A DNA stretch of 64,000 nt from Certhia americana (Eukaryota > Chordata > Aves > Passeriformes > Certhiidae), in contig CM031857.1 of the NCBI GenBank assembly GCA_018697195.1, forward strand, positions 59,513,142 through 59,577,141. Direction: 5' to 3'. The translations under genes and the position numbers were made by a program. Below, one piece after another: positions 12,694 to 27,100 of the stretch; position 1 is the first letter of the stretch; each line of letters starts with the position of its first letter. Under the pieces are notes generated by a model, which did not search any database, was not told where the DNA came from, and saw only the letters and a program-made list of their open reading frames with translations.

Positions 12694-12970
12694 ATCATAG
12701 CATCATAGAATCACAGAATATTCTGAGTTGGAAGGGACCCACAAAGACCACAGAGTCCAGTTCCTGGAACCTGCACAGAACACACCAAGAGTCACACCTT
12801 GTGCCTGACAGAATTGTCCAAACTCTTGAGCTCTGTCCAGACTCTTGAGCTCTGAGGCTGCTGCTGCTGTGACCAAGGGAGGCTGTTCCAGTGCCCAGCC
12901 ACCCTCTGGGTGAAAAACCTTTTTCTGACATCCAGTCTAAACCTCTCCTGACTCAGCTTCAGGTCATTTA
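12694..12970 (-). mobile_element. CR1 LINE 3' fragment, minus strand
   Basis: Starts with the reverse-complement CR1 tail 'atcatagaatcacagaat', then 'gttggaagggacccacaaag' and 'tgttccagtgcccagccacc', characteristic of a CR1 subfamily common in songbirds (CR1-J/X type by memory). Only about 280 bp of the 3' end is present, the usual outcome of 5'-truncated target-primed insertion. A 19-bp unit is tandemly duplicated within it (12816-12834 and 12835-12853, one mismatch). Confidence 0.9.
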
Positions 12971-15900
12971 GTAAGGATTAGAGACATTCAACAACTTACA
13001 TGTTCCTGTAAACCATCTCTGTCTCATTTTTTTGTATCTTTGCTACCTTCTGTGTCAGTCAAACAAAGGCAAATTTAATTTTGAAGAGGAAAACCAAAAT
13101 CTATGAATCAGAAAACAAAATGGCCACTGAGCATAATTTTCTGTATACCAAACAGATTCATGTAACTTGCAATCAATGTAGGGCCGGGGCTTAATGTACC
13201 ATTAAAAAAATAATTCACATGCAACAAAAATCACCTCTGTACAACTGTGCCTTTGATTTCGTAAAACAAGCCAAGACACAGCATGAGGTTAAACATATCT
13301 AAATATCAGTAAATTACACACATAATTAAACACAGATTTGACTTCAATTACTCCTATTTTTTAAGATGAACAATACTCAAGAGAAAGTAATATTCATAGA
13401 TGGGAAAACAGGAAAAAATAAGCCCCACAATTAAAAGAGCAGGTTTTCTAAGTTCGAGACCTTCCCCTTTGGGCACGAACATGTAGGAAATTTTGAGCTA
13501 CGCTGTATCATTCAGGCTTTTTGTGGCATTCTGTATTTAAAGAGCCTCATGCTCACAACACAATCTAAGTGAATCATACAAGGAACAGTCTTCAAAATAC
13601 AGTGATGCTTGCTCTCCATGACCATCCTATCCTTCAAATGGTTACAGTGTCTTCTCGATTTACTAAAACTTTTTAAGATTACTATGAAAAGCTCAGCAAG
13701 AAAGGAATATATCAGTCTTTAGGAGCTGATTGAGTTGCCTTAAATAAGGTTTTAGTTTGTTCAAAAATCGAAAAGGACTGAATTGAGGATACAAAGCATT
13801 TTTAGAGAATATTGAGCCGCTATTAGACAAACTTCCCCTTGCTCTCTATGCACACAGTCATAGTGTATTTCTACTTTGTCAGTGTTTTTCTGCTGACATA
13901 GACAGCTGCTTTGAAATAGAAGCTCCTATATTGGTCCTTGTATAGAGAAAGAGATTAACTTCTTTCAGGTCTCAGATTTCAAGACTTACTACTCAGATCT
14001 GTACACTGATGTCATCTGAATTTTCTTCCCTTTCTACTTTTCTGTATACATTTTCTGTATATAGCCATCTGTTTTGGCTGTCTTTTCAAGATTATGAAGC
14101 TATATTATCCCCTTAAGAAGCCTGGTTATGACAGCATAATTAAAACTAAAGACTTCATTTCAAATGCTATGAGTTTGATTTTAATTGGGACTATTTGCAG
14201 AGTAGAACCACTTCCTAAGTTGTGTGGTGTGCTACACCATACATTGTTGGATTGAAGTTGATGAAGTCATGCAGGAAGTAATGGACAACTTTTGAATCAA
14301 GGTAATCAAATTTTTGATTGTCATTAAGGAAATCTGGAATCTGAAAAATATCCTTACTCTGTCAAAATACTGGCAAAGGGAGGCTCAAAAAGGTTCAAAG
14401 GAAGGCTTTGAAGTGCAGTACTACGCTATCCACATGTGTTAACTTATTTTTGAAATCCCTGATTTGTTTTTTTATGCTGAAGTAAGAATTATCTGCACCA
14501 TCTGGCAGGACAAAGATGATGCTTGGACTGTAACTTCCAGAATTTGTCATTGCAGCAAACAATTTAAGAAAATGCATAAGAAGTACATACAGAACAGTAG
14601 TGGCAGCTTTCCACTCTGTAATTACTTCATACTTTCTGCAAAAAGTCTTAACCTTCCAGAGGATGTTTCCTCTTCCATAAATATTGCTGGCACAGCAGAA
14701 AACAGCTGGGATTTTCTGTAAATATAAAACTCAGACAATTAACTCATGTTCAACACACACGTCATCATATTCATTTGCCATTTTCATGGTGGCTTGTCCT
14801 TTCTACATTTTATTATTCATTTATGATAGCTATTATATGCCTTTCAGAGTCTATCTGGCTCTCCTGAGAAATATTTATGACTATTATAGGGCTCTTATGA
14901 GAAGCCCCAACGACAGTTATTGCAGAAACTCTGTGAAATGCTACATTAGTGCAGAGATATGCTGGTAGTAAAATACCTGAACTTGTTTCAAAGTATCCCT
15001 TGACGGAAATTAGGAGACGGGCTTCTACTGGTGAGGGTTTTTATCTCCTCTAACCCCACCACCTCAGAAAACTGAGTAGTTCTGGTTAGAAGTTTAGTAT
15101 TCAGTAATTGCATTTGGTGCCTGAAAGGAAGAGGCTCTTGGAAAAGCTTCCAGTGGCAAGAAACAAGAAAGCATCCTGGTTTTATAGGTATTGGCTGCAG
15201 CAATAATACAGAAAAAAAAAAAAATTGAAAGATTTAGGTGAAAATACAAGGCTTAAACGTGCTTCGTCTGACACTCAGGGACATCTCTTTTTGCCTTTCA
15301 TCCTATTTCCTTTTTAAGAAAGAAGGGTGGTGCCTTGAAGTGAATACTAAATTCTGCAGTTCGGCACCACCTTCCGGGATGGAAAGAATCTGGAAGGAAG
15401 AGAGACAAATTGAGGAGGAAGAATAAAGGCATAGTTTTCACAAGTTGGCTTTTTTTTTTTTTTCTTTTCTTTTTTTAATTAGTGTCTAATTTTGTTCCTG
15501 TATCATTAAATGACTTTGAAGAAAAGTTCTGAATCATGTTGTTCCACCATGTCCATTAAAAATCTTTACTATTTTTCTAACTTTTTCCCCCTCTGTACAA
15601 CAAAAAAAGCAGTCATTTTACTTTAAAGCTAGGAGATTTTCTGGCATGTTAGTGGTTGTTGTAGAAGCAAATTTCCTATACTGTGAGGGAAAAAAAAATG
15701 AAAAGTATTTTGGTTGGAGAATGCAAAAAGGTAATTTACTTGGATAGGAAAAAAAAAAAAAAAAAAAAAAAAAAGATCCAAAACCTGAGGAAAGCAAAAG
15801 AAATGTAAAAGAAAAGGCTTGATAACAGAAGGATACAATATAATTACAAAGAATTCCACTTTGGGTGCAAATATTAATTTCATCTTATATAGAACATAAA

Positions 15901-16689
15901 TTCCTGTATGAGTTCATGTCCTGTGAATGCAAGAGATAGATTCTATTATGCAAGCTCATTATCACAGCTAATTGATACACTTCTTTTAGTGGAATCTCTG
16001 CTAAAGTTGCACAATGCCCTTACCTTTTCAGGACTTAGGTTTTGCTTAGTGTTTGAAAATTGATATTTATGTTGGCTGGGTTTTAAACAGTTTATGGACG
16101 AAAGCTGTGTTTTGTCTTGGAGTATAGTTTAATTCCATTTTGGACCACTCCAGCATTTAACTCTGCAAATAGCTTTCATTAGCTTCTCTCAAATAACCAA
16201 TCTCACCCCAGGAAAATCAGTCTCCACAAGTATGTTCTTTAATCAAAGAAGGGGAGTAGGTTCCACAAAGGAAATATTTCATAACAAGAGGCTCTGAATC
16301 ATCACTGGACGTGTTCTCCTGCACTGAGGATGTGCAAGAAGATGATCCTTCATAGGTGAAAGTCTGTATTTCTGACTAACCCTTCAAAGTCTTTCTCATT
16401 AGTGCCATATTTTCAACTACTCCCAGTTACAGGTCATTGATTTTGATCAAATTATTAATAAAAATTCTTTTTATACTAGGATGAACATCCCACCACAGGA
16501 TCATAATATTATCCCCTCTTTCCTGTACTCGTGACCATAAACTTCCTGGAATAGGGATTAATTTTTGCTTCTGACTCTTAGGCAAAACTCATCAGATTGC
16601 CTATATTTAACCAAAATCAAAGAAAAAACACAAATAAAACAAAATAACACCCCAAAATATAAACCAAAATGCATAATATATGAGTAAGT
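12971..16689. other. AT-rich unique DNA, no gene seen
   Basis: Holds a T-rich block at about 15450-15475 and a 26-base A run at 15749-15774. The part from about 13180 to 13580 has retained CpGs and little simple sequence and could be moderately conserved, but nothing in it identifies a function. Open frames such as 14464-14721 (+) show no known domain. Confidence 0.55.
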
Positions 16690-17130
16690 AACTTAATTGA
16701 AGTTGATATTATCAGTTTCCTCTAGCTGAGGATCTGGCCCTGAGCATTTGTTAAGCGTTAGATTAAGTGTAAATAAATCTTGTTGCACTGCTGGAGTGTG
16801 TGGCAATTGGGTTATTTTGTTTACTGAGTTCCCCATCTTTTCCTCTTCTGGTTTACTTAAATTAACAAACAAGCATGAAGCATTTTAAACCTGTCCTTGA
16901 TGTTCATAGAGGAAGAGCAAATGCCAAACTTTAACTACAATTAATTACAAATAGTGCGATACCTTATAGGAGTTAGCAGAAAATATAATCATTCAAATTT
17001 AAATTAAGTGTTTCAAATAATGATTTAATTGAGAATTAATAAGCCAGTTATTGCAGGTTAATTAAATGCCACTTGATGATTAAAAACATATTATTTATTC
17101 AGATTAACAACTATTAGGCAGTAGTGTAGC
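16690..17130. promoter_or_regulatory. Candidate conserved non-coding element (enhancer-like)
   Basis: This stretch is free of simple repeats and of transposon signatures. It is dense in TAATTA/ATTA-type homeodomain cores: around 16939-16948, 16996-17007, 17021-17043 and an 8-bp palindrome TTAATTAA at 17058-17065, with further ATTA sites at about 17079 and 17103. The mix of such sites with GC-containing spacers such as 'gccagttattgcagg' resembles vertebrate developmental enhancers. No open frame crosses it. The call rests on sequence texture alone; conservation was not tested. Confidence 0.3.
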
Positions 17131-18097
17131 CCTACACCCTGCTGTGTTATTATTATTTTAAAAGTCTCTGCCAATGTATTTTTTATTTTCAGGTTTGTTT
17201 TGCCTTTTTTACTTTGTTGCTGTTTATAACACCATGAAAACAAGATAAAAATATCCCACAATTTTAGCACAAGATTGTTTTTCCCAACATTGAATATTTC
17301 TTGGGGATTTTGATATGAATGTTTTTAAAAGTTCATCTATAGTAATTGTAAGGAAGAAAACACTGAAATATGGCAAGTGTTATACAAATGCTTTAACTCA
17401 TGGGTTATATCCAGCTAATTTTCAGTAGACCTGTACAGCCATATATATGCTACTCACATTTGGATGCAGTGTGTGAATATTGTCTTTTGGTGGTCAGGAG
17501 TGGGTTTTGGAAAAATCCACATATTCTTTTATAAAACCTATTCAACCTATTCATTGATGCTTATGTTGTGTTTGTGTTGATAGGTTATTTAGAATTCTGT
17601 GTAGATTAAAGATTTCCACAATAGATCAAACTTTTCATCTATAATAATGCACTATAGAAGCATCATCTTTTCTGATCATAAATCCAACACAACTTTAAAT
17701 CAAAGCAACTGTGCAACATACACAGCAGGACATCAAGGTTCTTCCACCTTAGTTTGGACAAGAAACTGCAGTCTGGCAGGTAGCCTGTTACAATGATTTC
17801 CTGTTGGAAGTATTGCACAACTACTATGAGATGAGGGAAGTGGCAGTGCCACGTGCATGCATATGCTGATTCTTTGCCACTTTTGCTGATTCTCATCCTT
17901 CTCAATGAGCTCCAGCTGCACTAAAAGATTTTGTACTACATAACACAGACATGGAGTTTTCTACCACCTGTTCACAATCTCTTAGTGTTGTTGAAAAAAC
18001 ACTTTTGGTTGCACCAAGAGGTTTGCTTCTTTTTCTCTATTTGGACAATGTTCTCAAACACATGGTGTGATTCTTGAATTGAACTGTGCAGATTTGA
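17131..18097. other. AT-rich DNA, no gene seen
   Basis: Unremarkable sequence. Two overlapping minus-strand open frames near 17663-17921 are short, lack domains and are judged non-coding. Confidence 0.55.
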
Positions 18098-18150
18098 GAG
18101 TTGGAATTGATCCTTGTAGTCCCTTCCAACTCAGGATATTCTATGATTCT
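18098..18150 (+). mobile_element. CR1 LINE 3' tail, plus strand
   Basis: A very short 3' end: 'gagttggaattgatccttg' runs into 'cccttccaactcaggatatt' and the terminal 'ctatgattct'. The tail is at the right, so the copy is on the plus strand, one of only two plus-strand CR1 copies in the window. Confidence 0.75.
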
Positions 18151-21090
18151 AAAATAAGTGACCTAGAGAAATACCAGGAAGCCTCTCCATTATAGTCAGG
18201 TATCTCAACAGACAATTTGTTTTATCCTGTTTTGAAATAAGCATGGTTGATTAGCCCAGATTAAGTGAAAAAAGATAATGAAGGCAGGAGAGAATCAATA
18301 TAATAATGTGCTCTGGTTCTTCATACAATCTGAGGCAGAAAAAAAAGATTCTATGCACTGGTTTATTACTGGCAAACTATTGTTTAAAGTCCCATGTCAA
18401 AAGTATAAAATAGTTTCTTTTCACTGCTATGAATTGTATTTCCTCTTTATATAATCAGAGATGGTAGAATTGGTGTCACACTGACTGGAGAGCATTTTGC
18501 ACCAGTATGCACAACCATTACAACTTCTGAGGGGCTAAAGTCCTCTTCCAGTTGTCCTCTCTAAATTCATGGATAGCTTGTGACAAGCATCTTCCTGGAA
18601 CCAGTAGGTTTACAAACAGTTGTCTTGATAGCATAGTAGTTGAGCTTAAAGTTATTTTACAGGAAAAAAAAATAAAAATCTTCCTAACCTAACTTAGGCA
18701 TTAAGGGAAAGACAAACTTATAAATGAAAGGGTCTTGAGAAAAGAATCAGTTACACCAACTACTGTTCCCTTGAACTCACTGACTTTTAAGCTGGGAGAC
18801 AGTTAAAAGGTTTGTTTTCGCTTTAGTTGGGTGTATAAGTGTTTTCTCCAGTGATCAAGAAGGCCAGCCTTTCCTAAGCATAATATGCAATGGAGAAAAC
18901 TGAGCTACTGTGCTGAACAAGACAGACAACCTTTTCTGATAAAAAAGTCAGCAAGAATAGAAATGTAGTGTCACTTATTTTGCATTTCCTTCAGACTGCT
19001 CTATCAGACAGTTTCAGCGACTTCTCACATCTCTGGAGGATACATGAAGGTGACGTATGACTGTGAGACGATGCAAATGCTATGTGTCAATAGGTGTCAG
19101 GATCTTCATATTCTTTGAGTTAAACAGTGAAGATATTTTAAAATGAGACTATGTAAGCATTTAAGCTATGTCCATTTTGAGACATTAATTACTTGATACT
19201 CTTATAGTGTCATTTGGTGTAGCTGTATGGGCCATATGGCTGTTGTGGATGTGATTCCCATGTTCTTCTTCAACTTTCCAAGACTGACTGTAAATTATAA
19301 ATTGCAATGAGTTTTCAGCAGCTTGGTATACCTCTGTCATCCTCTGCAAACCTCAGTTTATCCTAAAACTAGCACAACACTAAAATGAGGGAGCAATTAT
19401 CACACAGATCAATTGGAAAATGCATTGCTTCATCTTTATTGAAATGTCAGTGGATAAGGATGAGGATGGTAGTGAAATAAAGGACTGAAGTATTCAAATA
19501 ATTCAAAATGCATTATCATGTAATTTTTTTTGTAGCTTTTTGGATGCATACAATTAATGATTGAAATCAGTTCTGTTTGAAAGCTGTCATGTGGTATAAA
19601 GACAAAAATAGCTTTCAACTTGAAGAAGAACATAAAAACACACTAATGCATCCATACCTTTCATTACTATTTAATCAAATTAAATAGTTCAGTTTTGCAC
19701 ATATTATTCACATTATTTAGGTTGTCTCATCATTTAAAATGTTGTTTAGTGCCAAAGATAATTACCAATGAGTCACTTAAACTAAAATCATTCCTATTTT
19801 CATGTTTCCAATTTTTCAGACATTTTTAATTTCAGAAGTGCTCCATGAAAATGTATTTACAGGGTCTTTTTCCTTCCTAAGAAATACTCAGATGAAAAGA
19901 AGAAGGGTGAAAATGAGAGACAACTCTATGAGATAGAAAACTGGGGAATTCTGATCCCTGATGAGATTCTTTAACGATATCATTGATTTTTCTTCTTTAA
20001 TGATATCAAGGTGTTTTGTGACTGGATACCATAGGTAGTGGGGTATCACACCTTGTTTCATATCAACCAGTTTGCTCCTGTACCTTTTCCTGCCTTGGTA
20101 TTTCAGGTTGTATTGAATAAGAAGACTTTCATCATACCTCATACTAGCAACATCAGCACATCCTATGGAGAAGGTAAATCTGATTATATACTAGAAACAA
20201 AGCCGTGCTAAAGCATTGCATTTTTTTTTTTCTTTATTTGGTTTCTTATGAATAAAAAGCCCTTTAAAATGCACTCTTTCTTCAGACATCCCATCCTCTC
20301 CAGTAAGAGTCATATCACAGGTGACCCACTCACATATCGCGTCAGGATTGTGGAGGAGTCAGCAAATGGAATGAGCACTGCAGGGCTGCATCTGTGTGAA
20401 ATACCCTCCTTCTGCATACTGCTAAGTGGGCTTGGATGAGTATCATGTCTCATCATAAGAACAATGACAGGAAAAAAATACCCAAAGACACAGGGAGGTT
20501 AAAGCAGAGGAAGTAAATGGGCTTTAGGCTATACAGGAGAAATGAATGACAGGAAATCTCTAACCCCAGTGTATGGAGGGAATCAGGAACCTTCAAGCAG
20601 ACCTGTTTTGCTCCCTTCAAAGATGAACAAAGTAGCAGAGTGTGGAAATGTAGTTGAGGAGATATGACAAGAATTTTGCTTCAAGGTGGGGAAGATGCAG
20701 GGGAAAGATTATGGCTTTAATGTTCATGAAAATTCTGTATGCAGGAAGGAAAGGACATCTCAGAGGATGTACAGTTCCCTTGTCATTTGACTGTAACCAT
20801 CATCTTACAATGATTTTAGCAGAGGTTGCAGAAACTGCATGAGAAACTAAGGAAATCCCAAGAGAAAAAGTTGAGAATGCTTTAGTCACAGTCTTTGCAT
20901 CCTATTTTTGTACGCCATTGGGGTCATTCAAGGTGTTTGTGACAGACAGTCGAAACTGACCAACTGGCTGCAGTGCTGCTGTCACTGCACTTGGAAGAGA
21001 CAAAATCACACGCTGTGACCATACATGCATTGTGTGTTAAAAAACAGACAGAGAAGAAAGGATAAACTTTCTGCCCCTCAAAGTAAATGA

Positions 21091-21093
<3 letters not shown>
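18151..21093. other. AT-rich unique DNA, no gene seen
   Basis: No gene or transposon recognised. A direct repeat of 'ctttaaygatatca' occurs at about 19970 and 20000, also giving 9-bp inverted arms (GATATCATT/AATGATATC). The rest is unremarkable. Confidence 0.55.

Positions 21094-21149
<56 letters not shown>
21094..21149. repeat. (TTA)n microsatellite, about 19 units
   Basis: Uninterrupted trinucleotide TTA/ATT array of about 56 bases. A minus-strand open frame through it encodes only polyisoleucine and is an artefact of the repeat. Confidence 0.97.
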
Positions 21150-24100
21150 GTTACAACTGTTATTATATTCATCAATAAGAAATGCTATGAGAACTACAGT
21201 AAAAATATTAATTGAAAAAATAAATTAAAGTTTCTATTTTCAAGCAAAATGAATTTTATTTTTCAAATTATTTCATCAAAATTTGTTGCATACTCCAATA
21301 TTTTATAGAAAGAAATATTTATTTGAAGGCAGTTACTTCATGGAGAATTTCACCATTCAAGAAATTTCTACCATCTCCAGCAGAAACATTTCAGTTTATA
21401 CTTTGCTTGACATTTTGTGTAATCAATTTTCATGTGGATTTCCATTTAAGTTTTGAACTGTTTTAGTATTTTTTTTTTTAACTGATTTATTAGGGGGACT
21501 TGGATTCTCCACTAAGAAGTCTATAACTTCCTATTAGTATTAAATCTCTATTTCAATGTTTTTCAAACTAAGGATTTTAAAATATTCCTGTCTTCCCATA
21601 ACCATTAGGGTGGATTGGCAAAGTGTCCAATAGACCTGTCTATCTGCAGTACAGCTTACAGGAAGGCTGCATAGTCAAATAAAAACGTCCAAAGGAGATG
21701 GCAACTCAAAAACTGATGTTCAAAATGCTACTGTATTCCCACAAAATAATCTGCTACCAGCAAAATACTTTGACCCAGAGCAACAGATATTTTGCATATG
21801 TAGGCAAGAATACATTTTCTGTGCAAAGCAAATCCTGTGACCTGAATGACATCTTCCAGTGTAAATCTGTCCTCTCATTTTTCTACTGGAACCGTTTTGT
21901 TCTCAAACTAAATTGAATCTCACATCTGCAGCCCTGGCTGATCTTCTGCTACTTCAGACCTTTTTCTCCTGTCTATAATTTTCTGTCTGCATACATTTTC
22001 TCTCAACTCTCTGCACTTTCATTTTCCCTGTGACTCACCCTTCTCTCTCCGCAATTCTTCTGCTTCCTCTTTACCAGAGAAGTTCCTTAGCTGCTCTCCC
22101 AGAGTGCAGAACAACATGGTGGTGACCTCCACTCATCCTAGTAAAACTTGATCATATTCATTTTTCTTGCAGTAATGTCTTCATTCACAAAAAAGCAGTT
22201 ACAAAATCACTAACTTATTATACTAGATTTCAATAAACACCCACAAAGAAAAAAAAAACAAACGAAAAACCAGCTGCACAATGAATCTTTTGCTTCTGTG
22301 CTGTTGAGATGAAACTTTTTCATCTTTAAGAGCCTTCTTCAAAGATTTCCTTTTAGTTCTCTTCCAACTTACAAACTCAAAATAAATTAAGATTCTAAAT
22401 TTTTAATTCTTTTGTTTTAAGCTAATAATGATGCTTAACTTATTATTTTTTACTGTATTTTAAAATAGTCACAACTAATAGCTGTGGTTTGAAAACAAAA
22501 GTTCAGTTCTCGTTTCTCTTTGTCATAAACATAGAAACATGAACACTCTTATGATGTATTTATGAGGGAAAGAAGGGAGGGCCTTTCTGGCAGTCTGTTT
22601 GCCAGTCCTTTCCTGTAGCTAAGAAAATGATCATTTGCCAGTGCAGTTTCTGTGATACTCTCACTAATCCCAGCTGCCAGACTAAAGTTGTGGTGCTGTG
22701 CTATGAACTTTATTAGCTCTAGTTCTATGTCAGGGTCTGAGAAATTAAGTAAAAAATAACCATGCCAGCTGCAAGGTTGTGGGATCCAGGAGTATGGCTA
22801 AGAGGTAAAGGGGATAGAATAAAAAAGGATGTGTTGCATTATCATAGATCAGCCACTGAAAGAAAGACATTTGCCTCCTTCTTGGACATCTACTGAGATC
22901 TTCATGTCAAAACCAAAGCTACATTTTAGAGATATTTTTGATTTAAGGTCTTATGTATAACTTTATGCATATGTGTTCATGGCCAAGTTTGTTTTTAAGA
23001 TTTGCAATAACTGTTTGTCATGAATCTTTTCCTATATCCTCAACAGCTGCAATCTTTCCCTGCTTTATATCCAGAATTGTGTTTCTGACATTTTCTTGTC
23101 TTTTGCACGTAAATCTAAGACCTCTCATGTCCTATCTGCAATATTTTTTATATAAAGTATTTTAAATTCTAGACTTTGTTTTCCATTATTTTTACATGTT
23201 ATTTTCAGTCTGGCTTTCAAATGGCTACCTTAAAGTTTCTTTCCTATAATTGCATGTTTTCTCATCTTAAGATCTACAAAACTTAATTGTCATTCCTGCA
23301 GTTCTCCTTTCTAGCTCTTATTCATGATACTACTGACAAATTTGATGATGATCAAACAATTCTGAATAGTGCTCAAATCTGATGATTGTCATGGTTTTCC
23401 TGTATTTCCTTTAAAATCATTGCATTTTAGTCTTACCATTGTGTTTCAAGTTTCAGGGAAACTATTCCTCCATTCTAACTAAACATTACCCAGAAACAAA
23501 AAACTCCTCACAAGGGCTCCCAGTTTCTGAACTAAGAATGCTAAAAAACCAACATTTTCAAATTGGAATGAATAAATCTAGCAAGAGAAACATTCTCCAA
23601 GGTATCCAATATTACTACTGCTTTTTAATTAGTACTTCATAAAGAATATGACATACATTGTATTGAGCTAAATATATCTGTATAACATCTTTTACCTCAA
23701 GTGTCATCAAGTTCTTACTTAAGTTCCTTTCTAAGCAAGGATGAAGTTTTCCTCATGAAACTGTAGTTCAAATAATTGACTATTTGTCCTATCCCAAACT
23801 TCCTTGTTATAAGTATCTCACTTCTATTAGGATCTCAAAAACTTTTATTCAAATTCTCCTTGAAGGAATAGGGTACAAAATGTCGTAATGCCTCCATATA
23901 AATGCGTATACTGCTGACACATCATAACATTGATAAACACGCTGTGTGTTTATAGCTCCTATCAGTGGCAGAGTCAGGCAATAACCCTGAGCAGCATAAA
24001 TATTCAAATAGAGACTCCCTTTACTTACACATGCCTGCCAAATATTGTTAAGGAGTAGTAGACTGCAAAAATGCCTTGTTACAACACAGCTGTAATATCC

Positions 24101-27100
24101 TACATCAACTAGAAGACACCATCCTGTTTATGAGATGCTCTATATTTTTTTCCCTCCATTTTAGTACTTTTAACATCTTATATAAGTTTTCTGATGTCAC
24201 AAGGCCTTCTGGACCATCTTCTAGCTAAAGAAACTACTAGGGACTTGATTTTTTTGGTAGATTTGCTTCATGCAGGTCGGACCTATTTTACCTTGTTACA
24301 GTGATGGAGAGTAGCCACATGGCTGAAATTCATCTTCTGAGAGTTCTGTATCAGAAACAATGTAGAAACTTCAGATTCATATTCCCTATACACAAAAGTG
24401 TAGTTCAGAATGCTAGCTTTTAATCAGTACAGCCATTCAATATTTATAATCAGTTTACTTTCTATTTAGTGTTTATTTAAAACTATGTATTCTATATCTA
24501 TATGATGAAAAATATCTTCTGGCAAAATAGATATCAGGAAACTTATAGATAGATAAGATCTTAATTTACATCTTCCATTTCAACACTGGAAAAATATGCC
24601 TTAGCTAAGGAGGCCATGTTCACTTTGTGGTGCTTTTTTTCCTTTTTTTTTTTTTAAACAACTTGTAATTACTGAATGTTGGCCAATATACCCACTTAAT
24701 CTTTTCAATGTGTTAACTGTTGCTTTATCTGTCCTAACAGATGGAAGCTGATTTTGCACTACTTGAATTTTTCAAATTGATGCTGCCAGGATCTGCTTTG
24801 CAAGTGCTATTGAACTTTCACTGGATAAGATAGCTTAGATCTTTGTTAATTTCATAGAATAATTAAGATTCGCTGTAAGTGGAAACTTTGGACAGGTGTA
24901 TGATGCTTAGAGTCAAAAAAGATGTGGAAGAATCATTATATCAATGTAGTACATTGATACAATTATAAAATAGAAATATGCTAGGTACAAAAGCAGCTAT
25001 AAAACACTCTGAGCTGTTTCAGCAAGATGCATGCTGACCTCAGACTACAGGAAATAATCTCTGGTTACTTACATGACAATTTCTTTCAGTGCAAATGTTC
25101 CACTCTGTGACCCACTTTTCCTGCTTTATTAATTCAAAAAATACAATGTAGTATGTGAAAAAGAAACGGTGTGATGAATGTCACAGGTCCATTGCTTAGG
25201 CTGCCAGGGAAATTTTCCCTTTGGTGAGCATATGTTCTGAAAACATTTGATATTTCCAATCAATGATTGAAGTAATTTGCTTTGTTTCTAAGTACTAGGT
25301 CCACTCCACCTAAACTCAGGCTTAATTAATTTGCCCTTTCCTAAATCTTACTACCCTGAAACTCCTCTGTTCCACACAGGATTCCAACCCAATTACTTTG
25401 ACATGTTTGCGCATGGATTTATTTGGTGTCTCCTTCTTCCACAAGGAGCTACTTGAGCAATGCCCATGTATGCTCACAAGTGGGAATAGGAACCTCTCTC
25501 CTGTCTCCCAATCAACTAAGAATAAAGATACACAACTAATTCCTCAGTCTCTAGAGCTATTTTCAATGTTGTTCGTCATGACATATGTTCATGTCCAGTA
25601 CTAGGTTTCTTTGAGTTGGTAGAGCAGAAATTTTAAGTATCTAAGCAAATATTAAATTATGACAGCAGTGTATTACTATCCATTTTTTGTTTCAAATTCA
25701 AAGGAAACTCCTGGAAGCATAATGCTACCTAAGAAACTTAAATGAGAGCAAAAGTTAGATTACTGTGAGAATACAGATATGTGTAAGTCTTCTTCCCATA
25801 AGTAGGCCATGTAGCAGCAACTTGATGTTTACAGTATGCTTAGTTGCCATGGGCTGTCTTGAAACCAGGTTAGGAGACACTCTATATGCTCGTGCTTCAG
25901 CCTAAGTAATCTTAGCGTGTGCTAAGTCAGTGGATTTAGCAGTACATGCAGTACATGCTAAATCAATGGAACACTGTGGAGTGAATAGAATTATAAGAAT
26001 TCTTATGGTATTCATATGATTCTAAAATAAAGATTTAAAAGAGATAATATTCTCATTAAAACAGAAAAACAATGGTACTGCTTAGACAATAATTTTTTGT
26101 GTGTTTAAATGTGTGTATATAGAAGACTAAGAAAAATAGGTTGATTTTATTCATAGTATTTTAAATTGCACAGGGATTTAAAATATTTTCATATTAGTTA
26201 CCTGGAATTCAGTCCTGAAATTTTGTTTCAATTAAAAAATCTCCCTGAAGTTCAGTAGTCTTAACTTTTGAACTTTTAACTTTTCAGTAGTCAGAAAATT
26301 GGCTGACAACTAGTTTAGTTCTTTAGTCAGTAGGAAATTAAATTCCAAAACAACCACACAACATATTGGATATATAATTTCAAGCACGAAAATGGAATAA
26401 AGCCATAAGAATTTCAAGTAAAAAAGTAAAAAACATTTCTAATATTCCATAGTGACAAATAGCTTTATTTAGAAAGAAGTGTACTGAAAAGGAGCTTCCT
26501 AAATCAAGCACCACGAAAACTTTCTTGTTGATGGTATAAGGTACAATTCTGGAATGCAAAGGGTCAAAAAATCCAGGAGATTTCATTATTTATCATACAT
26601 CAGTGAAAAAACCTTGGGGCTGATGCAAGCTGATGAACCAAGATTTAATGTAATATGGTCAATTCATTTTGTACTGATTATAGTTCAGGCAGCTGCATCC
26701 TGCCCTATCAGTTATACTTCTCAGAAGGCTGCACTATTTTGAGTGAAAAGAGACATGCCATCAAATGGTTTAAAATCTATGCATTATGACAGGGAGAAGT
26801 AAGTACAGACTGGAAATGTTAAAAAGAAGTAAAATGAAGAAAACGTTTTGTCCAGCTGCTTAAATATACTAAGAATTTATTTCAAAGACTTGAAAACCAC
26901 ATTGTACTATAACTATTTTTTTCTAAATTTACTATGCTTTTAGAGTTTATAGAGAGAGTTAGATATTTAGATTTTATATAATAAAAATATTGAATAATAA
27001 AGCATTCTTTTGGAAGTATATAGGTGTGGTCTAAATCTGCTCTCAGTAGTCCAATATTTAATTACATTTTTTTAGAAAACTTCTATTCAGTGTACATTTA

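Noticed and set aside
20924..21175. Open frame with a polyisoleucine tract
   Set aside because: Produced by the (TTA)n microsatellite.
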